This document shows, one piece after another, positions 7,831 through 19,987 of a stretch of 64,000 nt of DNA. The stretch lies in the NCBI GenBank assembly GCA_963841965.1, contig CAWJES010000001.1, forward strand, positions 62,001-126,000, given 5' to 3'. A program made the translations under genes and the position numbers. Within the stretch, counting starts at the first letter, position 1; each line of letters opens with the position of its first letter. The DNA comes from Palsa-459 sp963841965 (GTDB taxonomy: Bacteria; Actinomycetota; Acidimicrobiia; Acidimicrobiales; RAAP-2). The notes beneath the pieces were generated by a model, which was not told the DNA's origin, did no database searches, and saw only the letters and a program-made list of their open reading frames with translations.

Positions 7831-8917
7831 CCCGCCCAGGCGCACATCTCGTTCTCGCAGACGGCTCGGTGTTCCGGGGCGAGGCCGCCGGCTTCCAGCC
7901 GGACGACGGGATCGCGACCGGCGAGGTCGTCTTCAACACCGCGCTCAGCGGCTACCAGGAGGTTCTCACGGACCCGAGCTACGCCGGCCAGGTCGTGGCG
8001 TTCACCTACCCCCACATCGGCAATTACGGCGTGACGCCGCTCGACGACGAGGCCGCGCGGCCCGCGTGCCGGGGGATGGTCGTGCGTGACCTCGCGGACT
8101 TCGACTCGAACTGGCGATCCGTCGGGCACCTGGAGGGCTACCTCGTCCAGCACCGGGTGCCCGCGATCACCGGGATCGACACCCGGCGCCTCACCCGCAG
8201 GCTCCGGGACCACGGCGCCGTCGGCTGTGCGTTCGGGACGGCCCCCGTCGACGTGCTGGAGGTCGCGGCCCGGGGTGCTGCGACGACGGACGGCCAGGAC
8301 CTCGTCCGCACGGTGACCTGCGCGGGTCCGTACTCGGCGGGGGAGGGCGCGTCCCATGTGGTCGCGATGGACTTCGGGATCAAGGCCCAGATGGTCCGAC
8401 AGCTCGCTGCGCGCTTCAGCGTGACCGTCGTGCCCGCGGGCACCACCGCCGCGGAGATCAAGGCCCTCGCGCCCGACGGCGTGTTCCTCTCCAACGGTCC
8501 CGGCGACCCCGCCGCGCTCGGCGCCCAGCACGAGACGGTGGCAGCGCTCGTCGGGGACGTGCCGATCTTCGGGATCTGCCTCGGCCACCAGATCCTGGCG
8601 TCCGCGTTCGGCGCCGAGACGTACAAGCTGGCCTTCGGCCACCACGGCTCGAACCACCCCGTCCAGCACGCCGCAACGGGTCGTGTCGAGATCACGGCCC
8701 AGAACCACAACTACGCCGTCGCCCGCGACACGCTGGGCGCCGCACGGATCACGCACGTGAATCTCAACGACGGGGTGGTGGAGGGGTTCTGCGTCGACGA
8801 CGCGCGGGCATTCAGCGTCCAGTACCACCCCGAAGCGGGTCCCGGCCCCCATGACGCGAGGTACCTGTTCGACACCTTCGCGGACCTCATGGACGGCAAG
8901 GGGCTGGGGTCCATCTG

Positions 8918-8918
<1 letters not shown>
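7824..8918 (+). CDS. carA: carbamoyl phosphate synthase small subunit
   Basis: 364 residues from ATG at 7824, seven bases inside pyrC; the next codon is a GTG that could also serve. The small subunit hydrolyses glutamine and channels ammonia to CarB. The N-terminal domain (GEVVFNTALSGYQEVLTDPSY) is followed by a class I amidotransferase domain. The nucleophile lies in FGICLGHQ and the rest of the triad in FSVQYHPEAG. Carbamoyl phosphate feeds both the pyr genes here and argF (34437). It joins carB through a TGATG junction. Confidence 0.95.
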
Positions 8919-12231
<3,313 letters not shown>

Positions 12232-12235
<4 letters not shown>

Positions 12236-13152
12236 GGCGCGGCGACGTCGACCTGTCGACCTCGGTGGGGTCGGTTTCGCTCGAGAACCTGGTGCTCACG
12301 GCCTCGGGCACCTCGGGCCACGACGCGGAACTGGCCGCATACGGGGACCTGTCCGTGCTCGGCGCGGTCGTCGTGAAGTCGCTCTCGACGATGCCGTGGA
12401 GCGGCAATCCAGCACCACGGGTCGTGCCGGCGCGCGACGGGATGGTGAACGCCGTGGGACTTCAGGGTCCCGGGGTGGAGGCATGGCGCACGGAAGGGCT
12501 CCCGAGGTTGCTCGCCGCGGGCGCACGTGTCGTAGCGTCCATTTGGGGGAGGACCGTCGAGGAGTTCGCCCAGGCGGCGGACGGGCTGATTGGTGCCGAC
12601 GTCGTCGCCGTCGAGCTCAACGTGAGCTGCCCGAACCTCCACGACGGATCGAGGATGTTCGCCCATTCGCCCTCTGCGACGGCGGAAGTCGTCCACGTCT
12701 CCCAGCGCGCCGGGATCCCCTGCTGGGTGAAGTTGAGCCCCAACACCGACCGCGTGGTCGAGGTCGCCGCCGCCGCGGTCGACGCCGGTGCCGACGCGCT
12801 CGTGCTCACGAACACGCTCCGGGCTCTCGCGATCGACATCGAGCACCGACGCGGTGCGCTCGGTGTCGACGCGGGCGGGCTGTCGGGGCCGCCGCTGCAC
12901 CACGTCGCGCTTCGCTGCGTCGCGGACTGCCGCGACGCGCTGCCGGATACGGCCATCATCGGCGTGGGCGGAGTGCGGAGCGCCGCGGAGGTGGTCGCGT
13001 TCGTGCTTGCCGGCGCGGATGCCGTCGAAGTCGGCACCGCGTCGCTCGCAGACCCGCGGGCCGCCTGGCGCGTCATAGAAGAGATCAGACGTTGGTGTGC
13101 GGACGAAGGGGTCGCGAGACTCTCGGATCTGAAGGGAGCAGCCCGTGCGTGA
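12232..13152 (+). CDS. pyrD: dihydroorotate dehydrogenase, class 1B-like catalytic subunit
   Basis: 306 residues from GTG overlapping the carB stop by four bases. It oxidises dihydroorotate to orotate using FMN. The class 1 catalytic cysteine is present in LNVSCPN (Cys133). Other FMN-binding segments are VKSLS (near 49), NAVGLQGPG (73-81) and GVGGV near the end. There is no membrane-anchoring N-terminal helix as in class 2. Class 1B enzymes normally pair with the PyrK iron-sulfur/FAD subunit to reduce NAD, but pyrK is absent from this operon. The electron acceptor therefore remains open. Confidence 0.9.
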
Positions 13153-13975
13153 ACCGTTCGTCATCCGGCTCGCCAGGACCACGGCGCAGACAGGCGGGCT
13201 CTGCGTCGGGCTCGATCCCTCTGCGGAGCTGCTGGCTGCCTGGGGACTGCCCGACGCTGCCCGGGGGGTCGAGATGCTGTCGCTCGCGACCCTCGACGCC
13301 ATCGAAGGGGTCGCTGGCGTCGTGAAGCCGCAGGTCGCCCACTTCGAGCGCCACGGTGCCGCCGGGTACGCAGCGCTCGAGCGGGTCATCGCGCACGCGA
13401 ATGCCGCGGGCCTGCTCGTCATCGCGGACGCCAAGCGGGGTGACTTCGACGTGACGAACGACGCCTACGCAGCAGCGTGGCTCGCAGACGCGAGCCCCCT
13501 CGCGGCAGACGCGGTGACCGTCACCTGCTACCTCGGGACGGCTGCGCTGCGGGGGTTCTTCTCGCTCGCGGCCGAGACCGGCCGCGCGGTGTTCTGCGTC
13601 GCCTCGAGCTCCAACCCCGAGGGCCGCGGACTGCAGACGGCGCGCACGGACGACGGCAGGACGGTCGAGGAGGCGGTGCTCGCGGATCTCGAGGCTGTCA
13701 ACGCGGCGCTCGCATCCGGTCCGCATCCAGCCGCGGTCGCCGGTGCCGTCGTCGGTGCCCAGCGCGAGCCGGCAGGATTGGCCGCGCTCACCGGCCCGGT
13801 GCTCGTCCCCGGGGTCGGTGCCCAGGGCGGCGGCGCGGACGAGGTGCGCCGGCTGCGGGCGACGATGTGCCACGGTGCCGTCACTGTCAGCGTCTCGAGG
13901 GGGATCCTCGCCGCGGGTCCGGACCCCGCAGCCATCCGTGCTGCGGCAGAGCGGTACGCAGCCGAGATCGGTTGA
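13145..13975 (+). CDS. pyrF: orotidine 5'-phosphate decarboxylase (type 2)
   Basis: 276 residues. It decarboxylates OMP to UMP, the last step of the pathway. The catalytic DAKRGD motif is at 95-100, and the substrate loop VPGVGAQGG lies near the C-terminus. The long form and the spacing (FVIRLARTTAQTGGLCVGLDPS at the N-terminus, seen in two parts) mark the type 2 subfamily usual in Actinobacteria. GTG at 13145 was chosen because AAGGGAG (13132-13138) lies 6 bases before it; it overlaps pyrD by 8 bases. Last gene of the pyr operon. Confidence 0.95.
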   Translation: MREPFVIRLARTTAQTGGLCVGLDPSAELLAAWGLPDAARGVEMLSLATLDAIEGVAGVVKPQVAHFERHGAAGYAALERVIAHANAAGLLVIADAKRGDFDVTNDAYAAAWLADASPLAADAVTVTCYLGTAALRGFFSLAAETGRAVFCVASSSNPEGRGLQTARTDDGRTVEEAVLADLEAVNAALASGPHPAAVAGAVVGAQREPAGLAALTGPVLVPGVGAQGGGADEVRRLRATMCHGAVTVSVSRGILAAGPDPAAIRAAAERYAAEIG

Positions 13976-14003
13976 TCCGCAGGCCGGCATCCCGACAGAT
14001 TTC

Positions 14004-14030
14004 TTGCGGTCACAGCGCTCTTGGTAGCCT
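14004..14030 (+). promoter_or_regulatory. promoter of mihF, leaderless type
   Basis: TTGCGG (14004-14009) and TAGCCT (14025-14030), 15 bases apart, with the mihF ATG only 6 bases after the -10 box. The transcript would start at the ATG itself. No ribosome site is present, in agreement with leaderless translation. Confidence 0.55.
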
Positions 14031-14036
14031 CGCGGC

Positions 14037-14354
14037 ATGGGGAACCCCCCGGCACTGACCGACGAGCAGCGACGGGCCGCCCTCGAGAAGGCGGTCGCCA
14101 ATCGCCGCCGCCGCGCTGAGGTGAAGCGCGCCCTGAAGGACGGGCAGATGACACTCGCCGACGCGCTCGCGCTCGCGAACCGCGACCAGGCGATCGCGAG
14201 GATGCGCGCGGTGGAGCTCGTCGAGTCGCTCCCGGCACTCGGCAAGGTCAAGGCCCAGCGGGTCATGCACGCCGTGGGCATTGCAGACACCAGGAGAGTC
14301 CAGGGGCTCGGAGCCCACCAGCGGGCCGATCTCCTCCGTGCAGTCGTTCGCTGA
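14037..14354 (+). CDS. mihF: actinobacterial integration host factor mIHF
   Basis: 105 residues. A nucleoid-associated DNA-binding protein found only in Actinobacteria, essential in mycobacteria. The sequence follows the family closely: an N-terminal PPALTDEQRRAALEKA helix, a basic RRRRAEVKRALKDG segment, and the helix-two-turn-helix LGKVKAQRVMHAVGI followed by RRVQGLGAHQR. It lies between pyrF and gmk, as in Mycobacterium and Streptomyces. The ATG was chosen because it begins the conserved region and lies 6 bases downstream of a -10 box. Its end overlaps the gmk start by 17 bases. Confidence 0.96.
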   Translation: MGNPPALTDEQRRAALEKAVANRRRRAEVKRALKDGQMTLADALALANRDQAIARMRAVELVESLPALGKVKAQRVMHAVGIADTRRVQGLGAHQRADLLRAVVR

Positions 14355-14928
14355 GCCGGTCGTCCTCGTCCTCATCGGACCGGGCGGTGTCGGCAAGGGG
14401 ACTCTCGCTCGGCGTCTCGTCGAGGATGACGATCGCCTCTGGCTGTCGAGGTCGTGGACGACGAGGCCGAGGCGCCCGGGCGAGTCCGAGGACGCCTACG
14501 TGTTCGTGGACCGCGAGGCCTTCGAGGGTCTCATCGCCGACGAGGGCTTCCTGGAGTGGGCGGAGTTCCTCGGCCACCTCTACGGGACGCCCATGCCCGT
14601 CCCCCCGCCGGGATCCGATGTCCTGCTCGAGATCGACCTCGACGGCGCGCACCAGGTGGTCGGCCGGATCCCCGCGGCGCGCGTCATCCTGATCGTCCCG
14701 CCGACCGAGCAGCACCAGATCGAGCGCCTGAGGACCCGTGGTGACACCGAGGAGCACGTGATCGCTCGAGTCGAGCGAGGGCGCGAGGAGATCGCCGCGG
14801 GCAGGCAGCTGGCCCACTTCGAGGTCGTGAACGACGACCTGGAGGCCTCGGTGGGCGAATTGCTCTCTATACTCGGCGAGTTGCGCGACGCGCGCAACGC
14901 CAGCGACCACCAGAACGAGGCACCGTGA
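14338..14928 (+). CDS. gmk: guanylate kinase
   Basis: 196 residues if the GTG at 14338 is used. It phosphorylates GMP to GDP. The P-loop GPGGVGKGT is at 14-22, the GMP-binding region SWTTRPRRPGE follows near 40-50, and EWAEFLGHLYGTP lies near 78-90. The start is uncertain: no ATG exists in range, the chosen GTG overlaps mihF by 17 bases and has only a weak ribosome site. It gives the expected distance to the P-loop. The gene ends in a GTGA overlap with rpoZ. Confidence 0.92.
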   Translation: MQSFAEPVVLVLIGPGGVGKGTLARRLVEDDDRLWLSRSWTTRPRRPGESEDAYVFVDREAFEGLIADEGFLEWAEFLGHLYGTPMPVPPPGSDVLLEIDLDGAHQVVGRIPAARVILIVPPTEQHQIERLRTRGDTEEHVIARVERGREEIAAGRQLAHFEVVNDDLEASVGELLSILGELRDARNASDHQNEAP

Positions 14929-15266
14929 CGATCCAGCGACCCACCCTGATGGACCCACCGATCGAGGAGCTCCTCGACAAGGTGGACTCCAAGTTCACGT
15001 TGGTCGCCCTCGGATCGATGCGCGCGCGCCAGATCAACTCGTACTACAACAGCCTCGGTCAGGGCGTCGGTGCGATCGTCCCGCCGCAGGTGACGTCCGT
15101 CTCGAACAAGTCGCTGTCGATCGCCTTCCAGGAGATCGCCGAGGGCCGCGCCACCTACCATCGTCCGACCGCCGACGAGCTGCTTGCGGAGGCGAGCGTC
15201 GAGGTCCCCGAGCTCGAGCTCGTGGTGGACCCGTTCGGCCTGACGAGCCCGACCGACGCCAGCTGA
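14925..15266 (+). CDS. rpoZ: RNA polymerase omega subunit
   Basis: 113 residues from GTG, overlapping the gmk stop by four bases. Omega binds beta-prime and assists RNA polymerase assembly. The motif KFTLVALGSMRARQINSYY near residues 22-40 is the conserved core, followed by KSLSIAFQEIAEGR. Its position between gmk and coaBC is the standard one in Actinobacteria and many other bacteria. Length is typical for the actinobacterial form. Confidence 0.94.
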   Translation: MTIQRPTLMDPPIEELLDKVDSKFTLVALGSMRARQINSYYNSLGQGVGAIVPPQVTSVSNKSLSIAFQEIAEGRATYHRPTADELLAEASVEVPELELVVDPFGLTSPTDAS

Positions 15267-15276
15267 CCAGCGGCCC

Positions 15277-16488
15277 ATGGCGCCCCGCGTGGTGCTCGGG
15301 GTCTCGGGCGGGATCGCCGCCTACAAGGCCGTGGAGGTCTGCCGCCGGCTGATCGATGCGGGATGCGAGGTCGCACCTGTCCTGACTGACGCGGCGGCGA
15401 AGTTCGTCGCCCCGCTCACCTTCACCGCGCTCGCCACCCAGCCGGCCCGGACCTCCCTGTACGGGGACGAGCACGATCCGATCCCGCACACGAGGCTCGG
15501 CCAGTGGGCCGACGTCATCGTCGTCGCGCCCGCGACGGCGGACCTCCTCGCGCGGTATGCGGCCGGCATCGCGAACGACCTGCTGACGGCCACCCTGCTC
15601 GCCACGCGAGCGCCGGTCGTCGTCTGCCCCGCGATGCACACCGAGATGTGGGAGCACCCGAGCGTCCAGGACAACCTGGAAGTGCTCCGGCGCCGCGGCG
15701 TGCTGGTCGTCGACCCCGAGGAGGGGAGGCTCGCGGGCGGAGACTCCGGCGAGGGCCGCCTCGCCGCTCCCGAGCGGATCGTCGCGGCCGCGCTGGCGAC
15801 GACGCGGCCGACGGACGGCCCGCTTGCGGGCCGGCGCGTGCTGGTGACCGCGGGAGGCACGCGCGAGCCCATCGACCCCGTGCGATTCATCACGAACCGG
15901 TCGTCTGGACGTCAGGGGCACGCGGTCGCCGAGGCGGCGGTCGAGCTGGGAGCCGACGTGACCCTCGTCACGGCCTCGGCGCTCGCGCTCGATGTGTCCG
16001 CCGCCACGTCGGTGACGAGGATCGATGTCGAGACGGCCGCGCAGATGCGCGACGCCGTCCTCGGACTCTCGGCGCAGGCGGACGTCGTGGTGATGGCGGC
16101 CGCGGTGTCGGACTTCCGGCCCGTCGCCGAGGCCGACTCCAAGATCCACAAGGAGGACGGGGTCCCGGTCATCGCCCTGGAGCCGACGCAGGACATCCTC
16201 GCGACCCTGGTGGAGCGCCGCGCGCGCGGGCAGGTCATCGTCGGGTTCGCCGCGGAGACCGGCGATGCGACCGCCCGGGGGAGGGCGAAGCTCGCCCGCA
16301 AGGGGTGCGATCTGCTCGTGGTGAACGACGTCTCGAAGCCCGAGACGGGCTTCGATCACGAGACCAACGAGGTGGACATCCTTGACGCGCAGGGGGGCGA
16401 GCAGCACGTCGCGCTGGCGTCCAAGAGGGCAGTGGCCGAGGTCATCTTGGCTAGGGTGGGTCACCTGATCGAGCAAGGAGACCAATGA
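15277..16488 (+). CDS. coaBC: bifunctional phosphopantothenoylcysteine synthetase/decarboxylase
   Basis: 403 residues. It joins cysteine to 4'-phosphopantothenate and decarboxylates the product on the way to coenzyme A. The N-terminal flavoprotein domain (CoaC, about 1-180) shows GVSGGIAAYKAVE, an active-site His region (PHTRLGQW) and VCPAMHTEMW. The C-terminal CoaB domain shows VTAGGTREPIDPVRFITN and SSGRQG near 190-215 and AAAVSDF with the lysine KIHKED near 288. It is 10 bases after rpoZ and overlaps metK by ATGA. Confidence 0.95.
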   Translation: MAPRVVLGVSGGIAAYKAVEVCRRLIDAGCEVAPVLTDAAAKFVAPLTFTALATQPARTSLYGDEHDPIPHTRLGQWADVIVVAPATADLLARYAAGIANDLLTATLLATRAPVVVCPAMHTEMWEHPSVQDNLEVLRRRGVLVVDPEEGRLAGGDSGEGRLAAPERIVAAALATTRPTDGPLAGRRVLVTAGGTREPIDPVRFITNRSSGRQGHAVAEAAVELGADVTLVTASALALDVSAATSVTRIDVETAAQMRDAVLGLSAQADVVVMAAAVSDFRPVAEADSKIHKEDGVPVIALEPTQDILATLVERRARGQVIVGFAAETGDATARGRAKLARKGCDLLVVNDVSKPETGFDHETNEVDILDAQGGEQHVALASKRAVAEVILARVGHLIEQGDQ

Positions 16489-17678
16489 GCCAGCGTTCCG
16501 TCTTCACCTCGGAATCCGTCACCGAGGGGCACCCCGACAAGATCGCGGACCAGATCTCCGACGCCGTCCTCGACGCGATCCTGGCGGAGGACCCGCACGG
16601 CAGGGTGGCGTGCGAGACCCTGCTCACGACCGGCCTGTGCGTGGTTGCGGGCGAGGTCACGACCTCGACCTACGTCGACATCCCCCAGATCGCCCGCCAG
16701 ACGATCGTGGAGATCGGCTACGACGACGACGTGAAGGGGTTCAATGGGAACTCCTGCGCCGTGATGGTCTCGATCGACCAGCAGAGCCCGGAGATCGCCG
16801 CGGGCGTGGACGCGGCCTTCGAACGCCGCACCGGGACGGGGGGCGAGGATCTTCGCAACGCCCAGGGTGCCGGCGACCAGGGGATGATGTTCGGCTACGC
16901 GTGCGACGAGACCGACGACCTCATGCCACTGCCGATCTGGCTCGCGCACCGGCTGAGCATGCGCCTCGCGCAGGTTCGCCGGAGCGGGCAGATCGGCTAC
17001 CTGCGCCCTGACGGCAAGACCCAGGTGAGCATCGTCTACGAGGACGGCCGCCCGGTCGGGATCGAGACCCTCGTGCTCTCGACCCAGCATGCCGACGGGA
17101 TCAGCCAGGACGTGATCAAGGCGGACCTTCTCGAGCACGTCGTCGCCCCGATCCTCCCGAAGGACCTGGACGCCTCCAACCTCACGTTCCACACCAACCC
17201 CTCCGGCGCCTTCGTCATGGGGGGCCCGCACGCCGACACCGGCCTCACGGGCCGCAAGATCATCGTCGACACCTACGGGGGCATGGCCCGCCACGGCGGC
17301 GGCGCGTTCTCGGGCAAGGACCCGTCGAAGGTGGACCGGTCGGCTGCGTACGCGGCGCGATGGGTCGCGAAGAACATCGTCGCCGCGGGCGCTGCGGCGC
17401 GCTGCGAGGTGCAGGTCGCCTATGCGATCGGCGTCGCGCAGCCGGTCTCGGTCGCCATCGAGACGTTCGGGACGGAGGCTGCCGACCCCGAGAAGATCTC
17501 CCTGGTCGTGCGCGACCTCTTCGACCTGCGGCCCGCCGCGATCATCGAGGAGCTCGAGCTTCGCCGTCCGATCTACAAGAAGACCGCCGCGTACGGCCAC
17601 TTCGGACGGCCCGAGCGCGAGTTCACCTGGGAGCAGACGACCCGGGCGGACGACCTGCGCCGTTCCCTCGGCCTCTAG
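16485..17678 (+). CDS. metK: S-adenosylmethionine synthetase
   Basis: 397 residues, the standard length. It makes S-adenosylmethionine from methionine and ATP. Signature segments are SVTEGHPDKIADQISD (11-26), GAGDQGMMFGYA (127-138) and the P-loop-like GGGAFSGKDPSKVDRSAAY (267-285). The ATG overlaps the coaBC stop (ATGA). No SAM riboswitch precedes it, as it is transcribed within the gmk-rpoZ-coaBC operon. Confidence 0.97.
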   Translation: MSQRSVFTSESVTEGHPDKIADQISDAVLDAILAEDPHGRVACETLLTTGLCVVAGEVTTSTYVDIPQIARQTIVEIGYDDDVKGFNGNSCAVMVSIDQQSPEIAAGVDAAFERRTGTGGEDLRNAQGAGDQGMMFGYACDETDDLMPLPIWLAHRLSMRLAQVRRSGQIGYLRPDGKTQVSIVYEDGRPVGIETLVLSTQHADGISQDVIKADLLEHVVAPILPKDLDASNLTFHTNPSGAFVMGGPHADTGLTGRKIIVDTYGGMARHGGGAFSGKDPSKVDRSAAYAARWVAKNIVAAGAAARCEVQVAYAIGVAQPVSVAIETFGTEAADPEKISLVVRDLFDLRPAAIIEELELRRPIYKKTAAYGHFGRPEREFTWEQTTRADDLRRSLGL

Positions 17679-17681
17679 GGC

Positions 17682-19436
17682 GTGCCCGGAGCGGTCGCCC
17701 GGGTCCTCCCGGACGTCGCCGCGGTCGATCGCCCCTTCGACTACTCGGTGCCCGAGGGATGGGACCTCGAGGTCGGGTCCAGGGTCCGCGTGAACCTGCA
17801 TGGGCGGAGTGTGCGGGGGTGGGTCGTCGAGCTCGCAGAGTCGAGCGAAGTGGAGACCCTGAAGCCGATCGCGAAGCGGCTCGGTGCTGGCCCGCCTCCC
17901 GACATCGTGGCACTGTGCGAGTGGGCCGCGTGGCGCTGGGACGGTCCCTGGTCCAGGCTGCTCGCATCCGCATCGCCGACGAGGATCGTGCACGAGCGCA
18001 TGCGGCCGCCGGCGCAAGCCGCGCTGCCAGAGCTTCCCAATGCGCTGCGGGTCTTCGGCAGGCGCCAGGTCCGCGACCGCGCGTCGGTGCTCGTGCGGGT
18101 TGGCCCGTGCACGGACCCGCTGGACCTCGTCCTGTCGGTGCTCGACGGGATCCGCGAGAGCGCGATCCCGGGCTCGCTCGTGGTCACGACACCGACGACC
18201 GGCTGGGCGCACCGGTTCGCGGACCGGCTCCGACGTCGCGGACTGCAGGTGGCGGACCCGGACCACTGGGCTGAGGCGGCGTCGGGCTGGCCTGTCGTCG
18301 TGGCCGCTCGTGCTGGCGCGCTCGCACCGGTCCCTGTGCTTGCGGGGGCCGTGGTCCTCGATGCGCATGACGACGCGTATCGCCAGACGCAGACGCCCTG
18401 TTGGGATGCCGTCACGGTGCTGGCGGAGCGCTGCCGTCGGGCGCGGGTGCCGATGATCGCCACGAGCTGGTGCGCCAGCCCCACGCTTCGGGGCATGGCG
18501 GACCGCGAGGTCGCGCTCGAGCACGAGGCACGGCTGTGGCCGAAGGTCGCGATCGCGGATCTGAGTGTGGCGGATCCGCGGGAGCGTTTCCTGTCGGCCG
18601 CGTTCGTCGATGCTGCGCACCGGGCGCTCGATGCCGATCGCTCAGGCGTGCGTGTCGCGGTCGTCCTCCAGCGACTCGGCGGGGCTCGCAGGTTGGCGTG
18701 CAAGCAGTGCGGCGCGCTCGCGGTCTGCGAGGCTCACCGAGCACCGCTCGAGGAGCGCGATGGCGCGTACGGGTGCGCCGATGGGTGCAGCGGCCTCCCC
18801 AGGCTGTGCATCTCGTGCGGGTCGCAGAAGCTGTCGGTGTTGCGAGAGGGGATCACGACCCTCACGCGCCGGACGAGTGCGCTGCTGGGGGTCGAGGCGG
18901 TCGAGGTGTCCGCTTCGGCTCCGGCGATCCCTGAGGACGCGCGGGTCGTCGTCGGGACCGAGGCCGTGCTGTCACGCGTGCGCCGCGCGGGCCTCGTGTG
19001 CTTCGCCGACCTCGACGACTACCTCTGCGCGCCGCGCGCGCACGGGGGCCTCGAGGCGCTTCGCGCGATCGGGCTCGCTGGCCGGATCGTCGGCGCGCGC
19101 AGCGCCCAGGACCCCGGGCTTGTCCTCGTCCAGACGAGGATGCCCGCTGACCCGGTGATCGAGGCCGCGGTCAACGGATCACCGGGTCCCCTGATCGCCG
19201 CCGAGTCCGAACGGGCCGCGCAGCTCGGCCTCCCACCGAACGTCGCAACATGCGCGCTCGAGGGCGCGGGCGCCGCGGCGTACGCCGAGGCACTCGGACG
19301 CGCGGGTCTGGTCGTGACCGAGGAGGCGGGGCGGATGGTCGCGACGGCCCACGACCACGTGATCCTCTGTGACGCGCTCCGGTCGACGCCACGACCGGCG
19401 GCTTCGGTCCGCGTCGTGGTCGATCCCGTCGGCTGA
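17682..19436 (+). CDS. priA: PriA-like primosomal protein N', helicase motifs degenerate
   Basis: 584 residues from GTG, three bases after metK. PriA reloads the replisome at stalled forks. The N-terminal DNA-binding domain (ARVLPDVAAVDRPFDYSVPE) and the zinc-binding cysteines (CKQCGALAVCEAH, GCADGCS, CISCGS, about 342-390) are recognisable. The ATPase site is not. No GKT Walker A is present in the region around DPLDLVLSVLDGIRES, and the DEEH box reads DAHDD. Loss of the helicase motifs is known for actinobacterial PriA, so the protein may act only as a structural or DNA-binding factor. Its position between metK and def matches other Actinobacteria. Confidence 0.85.
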   Translation: MPGAVARVLPDVAAVDRPFDYSVPEGWDLEVGSRVRVNLHGRSVRGWVVELAESSEVETLKPIAKRLGAGPPPDIVALCEWAAWRWDGPWSRLLASASPTRIVHERMRPPAQAALPELPNALRVFGRRQVRDRASVLVRVGPCTDPLDLVLSVLDGIRESAIPGSLVVTTPTTGWAHRFADRLRRRGLQVADPDHWAEAASGWPVVVAARAGALAPVPVLAGAVVLDAHDDAYRQTQTPCWDAVTVLAERCRRARVPMIATSWCASPTLRGMADREVALEHEARLWPKVAIADLSVADPRERFLSAAFVDAAHRALDADRSGVRVAVVLQRLGGARRLACKQCGALAVCEAHRAPLEERDGAYGCADGCSGLPRLCISCGSQKLSVLREGITTLTRRTSALLGVEAVEVSASAPAIPEDARVVVGTEAVLSRVRRAGLVCFADLDDYLCAPRAHGGLEALRAIGLAGRIVGARSAQDPGLVLVQTRMPADPVIEAAVNGSPGPLIAAESERAAQLGLPPNVATCALEGAGAAAYAEALGRAGLVVTEEAGRMVATAHDHVILCDALRSTPRPAASVRVVVDPVG

Positions 19437-19444
19437 TCCGCCGG

Positions 19445-19450
19445 TAGCCT
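19445..19450 (+). promoter_or_regulatory. -10 box (TAGCCT) of leaderless def
   Basis: TAGCCT ends 6 bases before the def ATG, identical in box and spacing to the mihF promoter at 14025-14030. No clear -35 was seen. Confidence 0.5.
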
Positions 19451-19456
19451 TGCGCG

Positions 19457-19987
19457 ATGGGCGTGCTGCCGATCCGCGTGTACGGGGACCCCGTCTTGAA
19501 GCAGGTCACCCGCGAGGTTGAGGAGATCGACGGCCGGCTCGCCGCGCTGGTCGACACCATGGTCGAGACGATGTACGAGGCGCCAGGCGTGGGCCTCGCC
19601 GCCAACCAGATCGGCGTCTCGCGCCGGTTCTTCGTCTACGACGCGGGGGAGGGCCCGATCACGGTCATCAATCCGCGGATCGTGGAGGCCGACGGCGAGT
19701 TCACCTACGAGGAGGGCTGCCTCTCGGTCCCCGGCCACTCCTGGATGATCACGAGGCCCGACCGGGTGCATCTCGTGGGCATCGATCTCGACGGCAACGA
19801 GCTGTCGATCGAGGCCTCCGAGTACGAGGGCCGCATCTTCCAGCACGAGATGGACCACCTCGACGGGGTACTGCTGGTCGACCGCCTCGACGACGACCAG
19901 CGTCGCGAGGCGCGCACGCTGCTGCGCCGCGAGTTCGCGTCGCTCCGTGGTGACCCCGACGGGCTCGCCTCGCTGCTCGAGGGCTGA
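19457..19987 (+). CDS. def: peptide deformylase
   Basis: 176 residues. It removes the formyl group from nascent proteins. All three metal-site motifs are present: GVGLAANQIG (44-53), EEGCLSVPG (Cys88) and QHEMDHLDG (His130, catalytic Glu131, His134). The start is set by the leaderless promoter. It forms a pair with fmt, which it joins by a TGATG junction; the two enzymes handle removal and addition of the same formyl group. Confidence 0.96.
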   Translation: MGVLPIRVYGDPVLKQVTREVEEIDGRLAALVDTMVETMYEAPGVGLAANQIGVSRRFFVYDAGEGPITVINPRIVEADGEFTYEEGCLSVPGHSWMITRPDRVHLVGIDLDGNELSIEASEYEGRIFQHEMDHLDGVLLVDRLDDDQRREARTLLRREFASLRGDPDGLASLLEG

